NCBI GenBank assembly: GCA_030691295.1
Contig: JAUYEQ010000702.1
Coordinates: 1-9,202, forward strand
Reading direction: 5' to 3'
Source: Bacteroidota bacterium
GTDB lineage: Bacteria; Bacteroidota; Bacteroidia; Bacteroidales; Prolixibacteraceae
DNA length: 9,202 bases
Shown here: one piece after another, positions 1 through 7,496 of the stretch
How positions within the stretch are numbered: the stretch's first letter is position 1
Layout of the letters: each line of letters opens with the position of its first letter
Program-made: the position numbers and the translations under genes
Notes under the pieces: generated by a model
Told to the model about the DNA's origin: nothing
Databases searched by the model: none
What the model saw: only the letters and a program-made list of their open reading frames with translations

Positions 1-137
1 CGAGGCCTCGGGACCAAGACTCCCAATTGCACAAAAAGCTGAAATTCAATGGATTTATTTTGGTGAGATTTAGTGCTTTCCCCGAGGTTTTCGGGGCAGG
101 CTGTGTTTTGGTGGCAAAAATAGATATCGGAGTGAGC
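1..137. other. Intergenic region downstream of the hybrid regulator
   Basis: No coding region is supported here. The first ten bases, CGAGGCCTCG, are a perfect palindrome, possibly the remains of a larger hairpin cut by the window edge. A second hairpin at 80-96 is listed separately. The rest is AT-rich sequence without recognisable sites. Confidence 0.5.
80..96 (-). terminator. Possible terminator hairpin after the hybrid regulator gene
   Basis: CCCCGA (80-85) pairs with TCGGGG (91-96) around a 5-base loop. The hairpin starts about 40 bases past the stop codon of the regulator gene on the minus strand. The stem is GC-rich, but no T-tract follows it on the minus strand, so a classical intrinsic terminator is only weakly supported. 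It could instead be a 3'-end stabilising structure. Confidence 0.35.
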
Positions 138-3100
138 TCAACTCTTTAGTGAAAATTCAGTTGGAGTCATTCCATAAATCTTTTTAAATATCCGGCTGAA
201 GTATTTGGGATCGTTAAAACCGACAGAAAATGCAATATCCGAAATGGGGCGGTCACTCATTTTTATCAAATCAATGGCTTTTTTCAATTTATAAGAATTT
301 ATAAAATCAGTGATATTTAAATCGGTAATTGCTTTTATCTTTTTATACAATAAACTGCCACTAACAAACATTTCAGAAGCAAATTGACTGGCCGAAAATT
401 CGGGTTCGGTATAGTGTTTTTCCAAAACCTCGTATGCCCTTGCAAGGAACTCCTCGTCAACTGCATTCGATGTCACCTCGGATGGAGAGAGCTGGTCGGG
501 ATTACTAAACATTCGCTTCAGTTTCCGGCGCGATTCGATCAGGTTGACAATTTTCAGGTGAAGAACCTTCAGGTTGAATGGCTTAGGAATGTAATCGTCA
601 GCACCGGTTTCCAAACCTTCAATCCAATGATCGATCATTGCTCTGGCAGTCAGTAAAATAACCGGAATGTGGCTGGTATGAATTTCCTTTTTTAGACGGG
701 TACACAATTCAAGGCCATCCATTACAGGCATCATCACATCGCTGATAATCAGGTCGGGCGTATATTTTTTTGCCATTTCCAGTCCTTCTTTTCCATTTTC
801 GGCGCCCAGCAAACGAAAATCGTTTTTCATCGATTGAATCATGAAGGTGCGCAGGTCGTAATTATCCTCAACAATCAGAATCAGCGGTTTCGATTTATCA
901 GCTTTCTCTTCCGTTTCATCGGTTTCTTCCTCGTCCAGATGCAATTCCTGAGTAATCACATCTACTTTCGATTGCAGGTTTACCGGCTGGGCAATTCCCG
1001 AAAGGTCGAGTTCGCTTTCAGTAAAATCTTCGGCACGGTAGGGCAGCAAAACCGTAAAAGTACTGCCTTTGCCAGGTTTGCTTTCCACCGAAATTTCGCC
1101 ATGCAGCGCCTGAACCATTTCCTGTGTGAGCGCCAATCCAATGCCGGAGCCTTTTTGCCGGTTATCGGGAGTGCTGTCGGCCTGGTAAAAACGGTCAAAA
1201 ACCAGTGGCAAATGTTCCGCCGAAATTCCTTTTCCTGAATCGGTCACTTCGATCTTAATCAATGGAAATGAATGTCCGGAAGCGGTATTGTTTGGTTCGC
1301 AAAATCCGATCTTCATCGAAATACTGCCATTTTCCGGCGTAAACTTAAAAGCATTCGAAAGCAGGTTGTAAAAAATATTCTCAATTTTATCCGGGTCAAA
1401 CCATGTAGATTGGATGTTTTCAGGCGGCAAAAATGTGTACTTTATTTTGTTGTGTCCCGACAGATCCAGGAACGAATCGAAGACATCTTTCAGGAAACCA
1501 ACCAAATCGCCCTGAACGACCCGAAGCTCCATTTTTCCGGTTTCAATTTTCCTGAAATACATCAATTGATTGATCAGATGAAGCAAGCGTTGCGCGTTCC
1601 TGTCAATCAGTTTCAGGGTTTGGATGGTCTGTTTGTCGTTTTTCAGTTTGCTCATCAGCAACTCAAGCGGGTCGATGATCAAGGTGAGCGGCGTGCGGAA
1701 TTCGTGCGAGATGTTGGTAAAAAAACGCAATCGTAACTGGTTTATCAGGCTCACTTTTTTGTTCAGCTCAATCACCTCGTCGCGCTGTTCAACGATCAAC
1801 TGATTTTGATTTTCGAGTTCAATCTTTTGCCCTTCAATCAGTTTGCGTCGTTCCGCCAGAATACTGTTCGCCTCCAATAAAATCTCTGCTTGTTCCTGAA
1901 GTTTTTCTTTTTGCTCTTCAATTTGAACGGTTCGTTCGCGCACCTGAATTTCGAGTTTCCGCTTTTGCTCGTGTAAATACTGCGTCCGGTAGCGGATGTA
2001 GCCCATCACCGAAAGCGCCAGCAGCAGCAAGGCCAGGAATCGAAACCAGTTTGTTTGCCAGAATGGCGGATGGATGACAATGTTCAAAACCGTTGGTTCG
2101 GCCGACCACAATCCATCGCTGTTGGCGGCTTTCACCAGAAAACGGTATTCGCCACCCTGAAGGTTGGTGTATGTTGCAAAACGGCGGGCGGAGTTAACCG
2201 TGACCCAATTCTGGTCAACACCTTCCATTTTGTAGGCGTAAATTACCTTGTCGGGCAAAAAATAATCGAGCGCCGAAAACTCAATCGAAAAGATGTTGTC
2301 TTTGTAGGAAAGCTCAATGTTTTGGGTTTCAGCCACCGACTTGTTCAGGACAATGTTCCCATGCAATTTTTCACCGATTTTCACCGATTGGTTGAAAACC
2401 TGAAAGTCGGTAAAAACCACTTTGGGCAATCGCGGGTAAAAATCAATTTTGTCCGGATTAAAATAATTCAGCCCGTTTACACCTCCGAAATACAGGTTCC
2501 CACTGTTGTCAGAATCCGATGAAGTCCAGTAAAACTGGTCGTTTAGCAGTCCATCTTTGGTGTAGAAATTCTGGAACGAGCCTGTTTCCGGGTTAAATTT
2601 CGACAAGCCATTGTCGGTACTAATCCAGATATTTCCGCTGCGGTCTTCTTCCAGTGCATAAACTACGTTGTTGCACAATCCATCGTTTTGCGAGTAGGTC
2701 ACAAACTTAACTTCCCCGCCGGGCGTATTTACCACTTTGCAAATTCCGTTTCCGTAGGTGCCAACCCATATGTTTCCGAGGTGGTCTTCGAGTAGCGAAA
2801 CCACATAATTTCCTGAAAGTGACAGCGAATCGTCGGGCACGTTGGTGAAAAACCGGTAATCAGCGGAAGTGAGTTTCTCCGGAGTGGGTGCAACAAGTTT
2901 TGCCGGAATATGAAATAGCCCGGTGCGTGTACCAATCCAGTAATAATTGTTGCGGTCTTTCAGGATGCAGCCAACTGCCGAAACTTCAACTTTGGCGTCA
3001 AATTTCTCCTGAAAATGGAAAAATGTTTCGCTTTTCGGATCAAACAAATCGAGGCCACCCAATGTGCCGACCACAAAAAAGCCACGCTCGTCGGGAACAA

Positions 3101-4499
3101 TTCCGGAGACGAAATTACTGACCAAACTTTGCGGGTTGCCAGCCTCATTCAGATAATTCCTGAATGTTTTGTTTTTTTCAGAAACCAGACGGCTCATTCC
3201 GGCGCCCCAGGTGCTCACCCATAGTTTTTTATCGGGACCGAGACAAAGCGAGGAAATAAAGTTGCTTTGAATACCATCCGGTTTTTGATCCGACGGACTA
3301 AAATGATCGATTTTTCCCGTTCGTTTTTCAATGCGGTTTAAGCCGCCACCAGCCGTTCCTACCCACAAAATATCACCATCGTTCAAAATCGAATTGATGG
3401 TATTGTTGCTCAGGCTGGCAGGCTCATCCGGATGGTTGCGCAGCGAATAAAACGGTTTCTGAAATGTACTGTATTTGTTTACGCCACCTTTTTCGGTTCC
3501 AATCCAAACGTTTCCGTCGGGGTCGGTCAGCAGAGAGTTGACAAACTCATTGTTCAAGGTGCCGTTTTCGTCCAAACGCCCGTCAATCCCCGATATCTTT
3601 CCGGTTTCCGGATTAAAAAAGTTTAATCCGCCGAGGGTTCCGATTAGTACAGTGCCGGGCGATTCCTCTGCAATTGCATTTACAGTGGCATGCCCCAAAC
3701 TGTTGCTGCCGTTGGGCTGGTAGGTGTACAATGTTAATTGTCCGGCCGGTTGCCGATACCAGAAAAGACCGGTATCCGTACCAAAACCCAAATCGCCATT
3801 ACCTGACTCATGGATACAAAGAAGGTTGACCGAATCAAATAAAGGAGAGCTGCTTCCAGCCAGTTCCAGCTTCTTAACTTTGCCTGCCAAAACTTCGTAA
3901 GCGCCTGCACCAGTGCCGATAAGAATCCGGTCGTCCTTCAAGATATAAACCGTATTGACATCGGCATTTCGGAGTATTTCAGTATTTATTTCCCGGCACT
4001 CAAAATCGGATGACTGCCCCTGTTTTGGTGTAACATGAAATAGTTTGCCTTTTTCGGCAGCAATCCAGATTCCTCCCTCTTTATCAGCGCTCAGGCTGGT
4101 GACCGCGATTTTCCCCAGTCTTTCCTGCAGGCTGTCGGTCAAATCAAATTGTTCGGTATTCAGGTTGTAAATGGCAATCCCGTTGGCCGTTCCTATCCAT
4201 AGGTTTTTCGACTTGTCTTCGCAAATGGCACGCACAAAATTGTTGGGCAGGCTTTTTTGTACATCACTTTTCTGAAATGTTTTAAAAGAATACCCGTCGT
4301 AGCGGCATAGCCCGTTCCATGTACCAAACCACATAAACTGCTGGCTGTCAATAAAGATACAGTCGATGGTATTTTGGGGCAGACCATCGGCCGTTGTCAG
4401 GTACTGAAAACGCAGATTGGTAGGGTTGATAGAATGGCAAATTGTACCAAACCCAATAATTAAAATTATAAATACAGAGAGACGCAGACGTTTTCTCAT
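138..4499 (-). CDS. Hybrid two-component system sensor kinase/AraC-family regulator (HTCS)
   Basis: A one-protein signalling system of the Bacteroidota type: it senses a glycan fragment in the periplasm and regulates polysaccharide-use genes in the cytoplasm. Residues 1-23 form a signal peptide or N-terminal anchor. Residues ~50-685 contain 14 propeller-type strands of the W-[IV]-G-T-x-x-G-[LI] pattern, which fits two seven-bladed propellers. A Y_Y_Y domain (~725-810) is followed by a transmembrane helix (~815-835) and a long Glu/Gln/Lys coiled coil (~840-920). The kinase has the phospho-acceptor H932 (SHEFRTP), an N-box with N1045/N1049, G1 (DSGKG, from D1087) and G2 (GSGIG, 1117-1121). The receiver has acidic E1211/D1212, phospho-acceptor D1254, T1284 and K1306. 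An AraC HTH domain fills ~1345-1453. Every signalling residue expected is present and the length is normal for the family. It follows the GH127 gene by 12 bp, so it is probably cotranscribed with it. The ligand is unknown; an arabinose-containing oligosaccharide is inferred from context. Confidence 0.96.
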   Translation of the reverse strand: MRKRLRLSVFIILIIGFGTICHSINPTNLRFQYLTTADGLPQNTIDCIFIDSQQFMWFGTWNGLCRYDGYSFKTFQKSDVQKSLPNNFVRAICEDKSKNLWIGTANGIAIYNLNTEQFDLTDSLQERLGKIAVTSLSADKEGGIWIAAEKGKLFHVTPKQGQSSDFECREINTEILRNADVNTVYILKDDRILIGTGAGAYEVLAGKVKKLELAGSSSPLFDSVNLLCIHESGNGDLGFGTDTGLFWYRQPAGQLTLYTYQPNGSNSLGHATVNAIAEESPGTVLIGTLGGLNFFNPETGKISGIDGRLDENGTLNNEFVNSLLTDPDGNVWIGTEKGGVNKYSTFQKPFYSLRNHPDEPASLSNNTINSILNDGDILWVGTAGGGLNRIEKRTGKIDHFSPSDQKPDGIQSNFISSLCLGPDKKLWVSTWGAGMSRLVSEKNKTFRNYLNEAGNPQSLVSNFVSGIVPDERGFFVVGTLGGLDLFDPKSETFFHFQEKFDAKVEVSAVGCILKDRNNYYWIGTRTGLFHIPAKLVAPTPEKLTSADYRFFTNVPDDSLSLSGNYVVSLLEDHLGNIWVGTYGNGICKVVNTPGGEVKFVTYSQNDGLCNNVVYALEEDRSGNIWISTDNGLSKFNPETGSFQNFYTKDGLLNDQFYWTSSDSDNSGNLYFGGVNGLNYFNPDKIDFYPRLPKVVFTDFQVFNQSVKIGEKLHGNIVLNKSVAETQNIELSYKDNIFSIEFSALDYFLPDKVIYAYKMEGVDQNWVTVNSARRFATYTNLQGGEYRFLVKAANSDGLWSAEPTVLNIVIHPPFWQTNWFRFLALLLLALSVMGYIRYRTQYLHEQKRKLEIQVRERTVQIEEQKEKLQEQAEILLEANSILAERRKLIEGQKIELENQNQLIVEQRDEVIELNKKVSLINQLRLRFFTNISHEFRTPLTLIIDPLELLMSKLKNDKQTIQTLKLIDRNAQRLLHLINQLMYFRKIETGKMELRVVQGDLVGFLKDVFDSFLDLSGHNKIKYTFLPPENIQSTWFDPDKIENIFYNLLSNAFKFTPENGSISMKIGFCEPNNTASGHSFPLIKIEVTDSGKGISAEHLPLVFDRFYQADSTPDNRQKGSGIGLALTQEMVQALHGEISVESKPGKGSTFTVLLPYRAEDFTESELDLSGIAQPVNLQSKVDVITQELHLDEEETDETEEKADKSKPLILIVEDNYDLRTFMIQSMKNDFRLLGAENGKEGLEMAKKYTPDLIISDVMMPVMDGLELCTRLKKEIHTSHIPVILLTARAMIDHWIEGLETGADDYIPKPFNLKVLHLKIVNLIESRRKLKRMFSNPDQLSPSEVTSNAVDEEFLARAYEVLEKHYTEPEFSASQFASEMFVSGSLLYKKIKAITDLNITDFINSYKLKKAIDLIKMSDRPISDIAFSVGFNDPKYFSRIFKKIYGMTPTEFSLKS

Positions 4500-4511
4500 T
4501 TTAATCCGATG

Positions 4512-6479
4512 CTATTTTCTTGGAATCCAGACTCTCATTTCGTTTGCCCCGCGGTTGTTCCATACAAAATATGGAATGGCTGTAACTTTTTGTGTTTGGG
4601 CATTTGGTTCGCCTGTCACCATCATTTCTCCTGAAATTGTAACCACTCCGCTCAATGTTTCAGGCGAAAAATTTGATGATAAGGCAGCGCTGTCGGGCAA
4701 TGTCAGTTTCGAAAGTTGCTGGCCATTGTCGGCGCCTTCGAGACAATACAAAATCGGGCCGCGTTCGATGGCGACTTTTCCCGCATTCTCAGCTACATTT
4801 TTGTTGGTTTCAACACGGTGAATGGCCATTGGGAGCGAGTAGTTCACCACATCTCCCGCATTCCATTCACGATCGATAACAGCATAGCCTTTTTCAGATT
4901 TATAAAGAACAGCTTCACCATTCACCGTCACTGAAACCGAATCTTTTTCAGGAGCGATGTACGAATACAAATCGCCCGGCAAAGGCTGGTTTTGTGCCCA
5001 TCCCGGAATGCGGAGGTGCAACGCGAATTTGCCTGCCTTTTCAGGAGAAACCGATATTTTCACCTGACCATCCCACGGATATTGAGTTTCCTGGCTGATG
5101 TTTACAGTGGTTTGTTTATTTAGCTGAATGGCTGATTCGCTCTGAACAAACAGGTTGACATACAAATCGTTGTTGTTGTGCGCATAAATGTATCCCGGAA
5201 CCGATGGTAAAAACCGGCACAGGTTGGTTGGGCAGCACGAACAATCAAACCACGGCTGACGGTCGAGCGAGCCTCCGTAGTTGAAATGATAATGCATGTC
5301 ACATTCCAGTGGATTGGGGTAAAAGAAGGTTTTTCCATCGAGCCCGACTCCCGAAATGACTCCGTTGTACAAACTGCGTTCCAGCACGTCAATGTATTTC
5401 GAGTCGCCGTGAAGCAGGAACATGCGGTAGTTCCAGTAAACATTGGCAATGGCGGCGCAAGTTTCGTTGTACGCTGTCAAATTGGGCAGTTCGTAATTGT
5501 CGCCAAACGCTTCGCCATCGTGCCGTGCACCGATTCCTCCGTTGAGGTACATCTTTTTGTAAACCATGTTTTCCCAGAGTTTATCAACCGCGTTGGTGTA
5601 TGCGGCATCGTTGTACATGGCAGCAATGTCGGTCATTCCGGCATACATGTACAAAGCCCGCACAGCATGTCCAACCGCTTCGTCCTGCGCTGTAACCGGT
5701 TTGTGATCCTGATTGTACGGACCCCATATTTTCCTTTTTGTGCTATCGCCCCGCTGATCCAAAAAATGACGGGCTAGTTGAAGGTACTCCTCTTTATTCG
5801 TGACCAGATAGAGTTTTATCAATCCTGTTTCAACAATCTGGTGACCGGGAACATCGGGATTTTTACCATCACCAAAAACTTTTACCAGCAAATCGGCATT
5901 TTTGGTGGCGATGTCCAGGAAATTTGTTTTCCCGGTTGCGCGGTAATGCGCAGCAGCCGCCTCGAACATGTGCCCGCTGTTGTACAACTCGTGGCTCGAA
6001 GCCAGGTGTTTCCACCTTCCCCCGGCAGGATTCCATGAAGCGGGAGAATAGGTTGAATCGATGGTTTTATAAGTAGTGAGGTATCCGTCTTCTTCCTGCC
6101 CGTTTTTGATAATTGCGATTACCGAATCGACATAGGCGTCCAATTTTGGATCGGGAATAGTGGTGAGCGAATAGGCTGCACCTTCAATGATTTTATAAAC
6201 ATCACTGTCGTCGAAGGGCATTTTCCCGATGACCGGACCTTCCTTTTTTCCACCGGCAATCAGGAAATTATCCATTCTCCCATTCTCTTCGCATTTGGCA
6301 AACGAAGAAGGGATGGTGACTGTCCGGTTGGTTTCGATTTTTGGCAACCAAAACTGATCGCTGATCTTTACTTCGTTGAACGGAACGCCCTGAATTTTGT
6401 AATCTGCTTTTTCGGGTTCGTTTTGACAGGCTGTCAGCCCGGCAAGCAGGAATAGCGAAAGGACTAATTGTAGTTTCAT
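4512..6479 (-). CDS. GH127 family glycoside hydrolase (probable beta-L-arabinofuranosidase), lipoprotein
   Basis: Probable exo-acting enzyme releasing terminal L-arabinofuranose (or a related furanose) from plant-type glycans. A lipoprotein signal ends in the lipobox LTAC (C18), and the following QNEPEK is acidic, which in this phylum often accompanies surface display. The 655-residue length matches the characterised Bifidobacterium enzyme HypBA1 (about 658). From recalled HypBA1 numbering, the active site aligns almost residue for residue. E323 (in GEAFG) corresponds to the acid/base. E339 and C341 (in NETCA) and the pair C415/C416 (in CSCCPTN) correspond to the zinc ligands, with C415 as the cysteine nucleophile. 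An (alpha/alpha)6-type catalytic region covers ~35-430, and beta-rich domains fill the C-terminal third. The ATG at 6479 is chosen because it begins the signal peptide directly. It is the first gene of the unit with the downstream HTCS. Other GH127 members act on different sugars, for example within rhamnogalacturonan II, so substrate is less certain than fold and family. Confidence 0.93.
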   Translation of the reverse strand: MKLQLVLSLFLLAGLTACQNEPEKADYKIQGVPFNEVKISDQFWLPKIETNRTVTIPSSFAKCEENGRMDNFLIAGGKKEGPVIGKMPFDDSDVYKIIEGAAYSLTTIPDPKLDAYVDSVIAIIKNGQEEDGYLTTYKTIDSTYSPASWNPAGGRWKHLASSHELYNSGHMFEAAAAHYRATGKTNFLDIATKNADLLVKVFGDGKNPDVPGHQIVETGLIKLYLVTNKEEYLQLARHFLDQRGDSTKRKIWGPYNQDHKPVTAQDEAVGHAVRALYMYAGMTDIAAMYNDAAYTNAVDKLWENMVYKKMYLNGGIGARHDGEAFGDNYELPNLTAYNETCAAIANVYWNYRMFLLHGDSKYIDVLERSLYNGVISGVGLDGKTFFYPNPLECDMHYHFNYGGSLDRQPWFDCSCCPTNLCRFLPSVPGYIYAHNNNDLYVNLFVQSESAIQLNKQTTVNISQETQYPWDGQVKISVSPEKAGKFALHLRIPGWAQNQPLPGDLYSYIAPEKDSVSVTVNGEAVLYKSEKGYAVIDREWNAGDVVNYSLPMAIHRVETNKNVAENAGKVAIERGPILYCLEGADNGQQLSKLTLPDSAALSSNFSPETLSGVVTISGEMMVTGEPNAQTQKVTAIPYFVWNNRGANEMRVWIPRK

Positions 6480-6549
6480 GTTTTTGAAGTTGTCAGGTCA
6501 TAAACGTAAATGATACACTTACAAGGTTAGTGATTTTTTTATTCTGTGC

Positions 6550-6557
6550 CAAAACTA
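6550..6557 (-). promoter_or_regulatory. Predicted -7 promoter box for the GH127-HTCS unit
   Basis: Read on the minus strand this is TAGTTTTG, an exact match to the Bacteroidota -7 consensus TAnnTTTG. No clear TTG -33 box occurs at the usual spacing (only CTG-type sequence within the neighbouring repeat). That is what one might expect of a promoter needing an activator such as the HTCS AraC domain, but this is inference. The start of transcription would lie roughly 60 bases before the GH127 ATG. Confidence 0.4.
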
Positions 6558-6563
6558 ATTTTC

Positions 6564-6597
6564 TAACCACAGATTATTCAGATTCGCACAGATTTAA
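6564..6597 (+). repeat. Left terminal inverted repeat
   Basis: A 34-bp arm containing CAGATT at 6570-6575, 6579-6584 and 6589-6594. It pairs with 6762-6795 with six mismatches. Its outer end lies only six bases from the GH127 -7 box, so it occupies the position expected for that promoter's -33 region. Confidence 0.8.
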
Positions 6598-6642
6598 GGG
6601 ATTAAATGAGATATGACGCGTATGAATTTATGCCTTTATCCT

Positions 6643-6726
6643 AACTCACCCCCTCGCATCTGCGATGCTTCCCCCTCTCTTTTTAAAAGAGAGGGGAACG
6701 TCCGCTAGCGGACGTGGGGGTGAGTT
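6643..6726. repeat. Multi-hairpin palindromic core
   Basis: An outer perfect 11-bp stem, AACTCACCCCC (6643-6653) with GGGGGTGAGTT (6716-6726), encloses three smaller inverted repeats. The first is GCATC-TGC-GATGC (6656-6668). The second is a 12-bp stem CCCCTCTCTTTT (6672-6683) with AAAAGAGAGGGG (6685-6696) around one base. The third is the perfect 18-bp palindrome ACGTCCGCTAGCGGACGT (6698-6715). The strand can therefore fold into a cloverleaf-like shape. The core is far more GC-rich than its surroundings. It may act as a bidirectional transcription barrier between the divergent genes or as a protein-binding site; neither is shown. Confidence 0.85.
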
Positions 6727-6761
6727 GAAAAAATATACGACAATAAATAGTTACCATCATT

Positions 6762-6795
6762 TTTAATCTGTGTTAATCTGCGTAATCCGTGGTTA
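6762..6795 (-). repeat. Right terminal inverted repeat
   Basis: On the minus strand this reads TAACCACGGATTACGCAGAT and continues with a further ACAGATT unit. It is the partner of 6564-6597 (28 of 34 positions identical). Confidence 0.8.
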
Positions 6796-6863
6796 ATTTT
6801 TGATTCAAAACCATTGAGGTTGCAATTGGGCGAAATGTAATTTTCGTTTAGCCACATTTTTTA

Positions 6864-6871
6864 TAGTTTTG
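6864..6871 (+). promoter_or_regulatory. Predicted -7 promoter box for mntP
   Basis: TAGTTTTG matches the Bacteroidota consensus TAnnTTTG exactly and is identical to the box facing GH127 on the other strand. No clear TTG -33 box is seen at the usual spacing; TTTTCG at 6841-6846 is the nearest candidate. Transcription would begin some 10-15 bases before the ATG at 6890, giving a very short leader. The box overlaps an in-frame TTG at 6869, which argues against translation starting there. Confidence 0.45.
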
Positions 6872-6889
6872 TCGCTCAATTCTGGACGG

Positions 6890-7453
6890 ATGGAAATTAT
6901 CACAATCACTTTGCTTGCTATCGGTTTGTCGTTCGATTCGTTTGCTGTTTCGGTCTGCAGCGGGCTAAATCTCCCCCAAATCCGTTTTATGCAGGCCACG
7001 AAAATTGCCATTTTTCTCGCGGTATTTCAGGCAGTTATGCCTTTGATTGGCTGGCTGATCGGCACAAGTATGAAGCCGCTGATCGAACCTGTTGACCATT
7101 GGATAGCTTTTGGTTTGCTCAGCCTTATCGGTGGCAAGATGATCATCGAAAGTTTTATCAGTTCCGAAGTTCGTGAAATAAAGAATCCGCTCCATATTAA
7201 AGTAATCCTGACACTTTCGCTAGCCACAAGTATAGACGCGCTGGCCGTTGGATTCAGTTTTGCCGCCTTTCTCGAAAAAATATTAATCGCTGTTTTTATT
7301 ATAGGGGCAGTTACTTTTATTGCCTCCATGCTTGGCATTCTGCTGGGAAAAAAGACCGGCCCCAGGTTTAACAAGTATGCCGAAATTTTGGGAGGACTGA
7401 TTTTAATTGTGATCGGCCTTAAAATTCTGATCGAACATCTTTGGATGAATTAG
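6890..7453 (+). CDS. mntP: MntP-type manganese efflux pump
   Basis: An inner-membrane exporter that relieves manganese excess. The 187-residue product is almost exactly the length of E. coli MntP (188) and consists of six hydrophobic helices in two related halves. Each half carries the family's conserved intramembrane aspartate: GLSFDSFAVS near the N-terminus (D16) and ATSIDALAVG in the second half (D116). The ATG at 6890 is preferred over an in-frame TTG seven codons upstream, because that TTG lies within the predicted -7 promoter box and the ATG gives the normal family N-terminus. The manganese riboswitch (yybP-ykoY) often found before such genes in other phyla is not seen here, and the predicted leader is too short for one. 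The alkC gene follows after 43 bp. Family assignment is firm; actual metal specificity is inferred from the family. Confidence 0.92.
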   Translation: MEIITITLLAIGLSFDSFAVSVCSGLNLPQIRFMQATKIAIFLAVFQAVMPLIGWLIGTSMKPLIEPVDHWIAFGLLSLIGGKMIIESFISSEVREIKNPLHIKVILTLSLATSIDALAVGFSFAAFLEKILIAVFIIGAVTFIASMLGILLGKKTGPRFNKYAEILGGLILIVIGLKILIEHLWMN

Positions 7454-7473
7454 TTGATTTCCATTTAAATTTG
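7440..7473 (+). promoter_or_regulatory. Predicted promoter for alkC overlapping the end of mntP
   Basis: TTTG (7440-7443) and TAAATTTG (7466-7473) fit the Bacteroidota -33 and -7 boxes, with 22 bases between them. The expected start is about 15-20 bases before the alkC ATG at 7497. It is the only site in this window where both boxes fit, so alkC may be expressed independently of mntP. Confidence 0.5.
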
Positions 7474-7496
7474 CCAAAAGTTTAATCCTGAAATTC

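Larger units (their letters stand above)
6564..6795. mobile_element. MITE-like nested inverted-repeat element
   Basis: The 34-bp ends (6564-6597 and the reverse complement of 6762-6795) match at 28 of 34 positions. Both begin TAACCAC and carry CAGATT units spaced 9-10 bp apart. Between them sits a palindrome-rich core (6643-6726). There is no transposase, so if mobile it would depend on one in trans. ATTTT occurs next to both ends (6558-6562 and 6796-6800), which may be a degraded target duplication, though it is offset by one base on the left. CAGATT-rich repeats of this general look are, from memory, common between genes in Bacteroidota. An alternative is a non-mobile extragenic repeat. Confidence 0.55.
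6480..6889. other. Divergent intergenic region with promoters and a nested repeat
   Basis: About 410 bases separate the divergent GH127 and mntP genes and hold no credible coding region. A -7 box facing GH127 (6550-6557) and one facing mntP (6864-6871) lie outside a 232-bp inverted-repeat element (6564-6795). Both are described separately. The AT-rich stretch 6496-6549 would be the GH127 leader; I see no riboswitch or clear operator in it. Confidence 0.7.

Noticed and set aside
834..1736. Plus-strand open frames opposite the HTCS kinase region
   Set aside because: They are antisense to intact kinase and receiver motifs, and the translated products resemble no family.
6501..6530. Alternative GH127 promoter with TACGTTTA close to the ATG
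   Set aside because: It mismatches the last base of TAnnTTTG, and the nearest TTG is only 13 bases away, shorter than normal spacing. The exact box at 6550-6557 is better.
6643..6726. Cloverleaf-like fold taken as a tRNA gene
   Set aside because: The arms are perfect palindromes of the wrong lengths, there is no conserved T-loop sequence and no plausible anticodon loop.
6796..6889. Manganese riboswitch (yybP-ykoY) upstream of mntP
   Set aside because: No recognisable conserved loops are present, and the predicted transcript leader is only 10-15 bases long.
6869..6889. TTG start giving a 194-residue MntP
   Set aside because: The TTG overlaps the predicted -7 promoter box, and the ATG at 6890 gives the standard family N-terminus and length.
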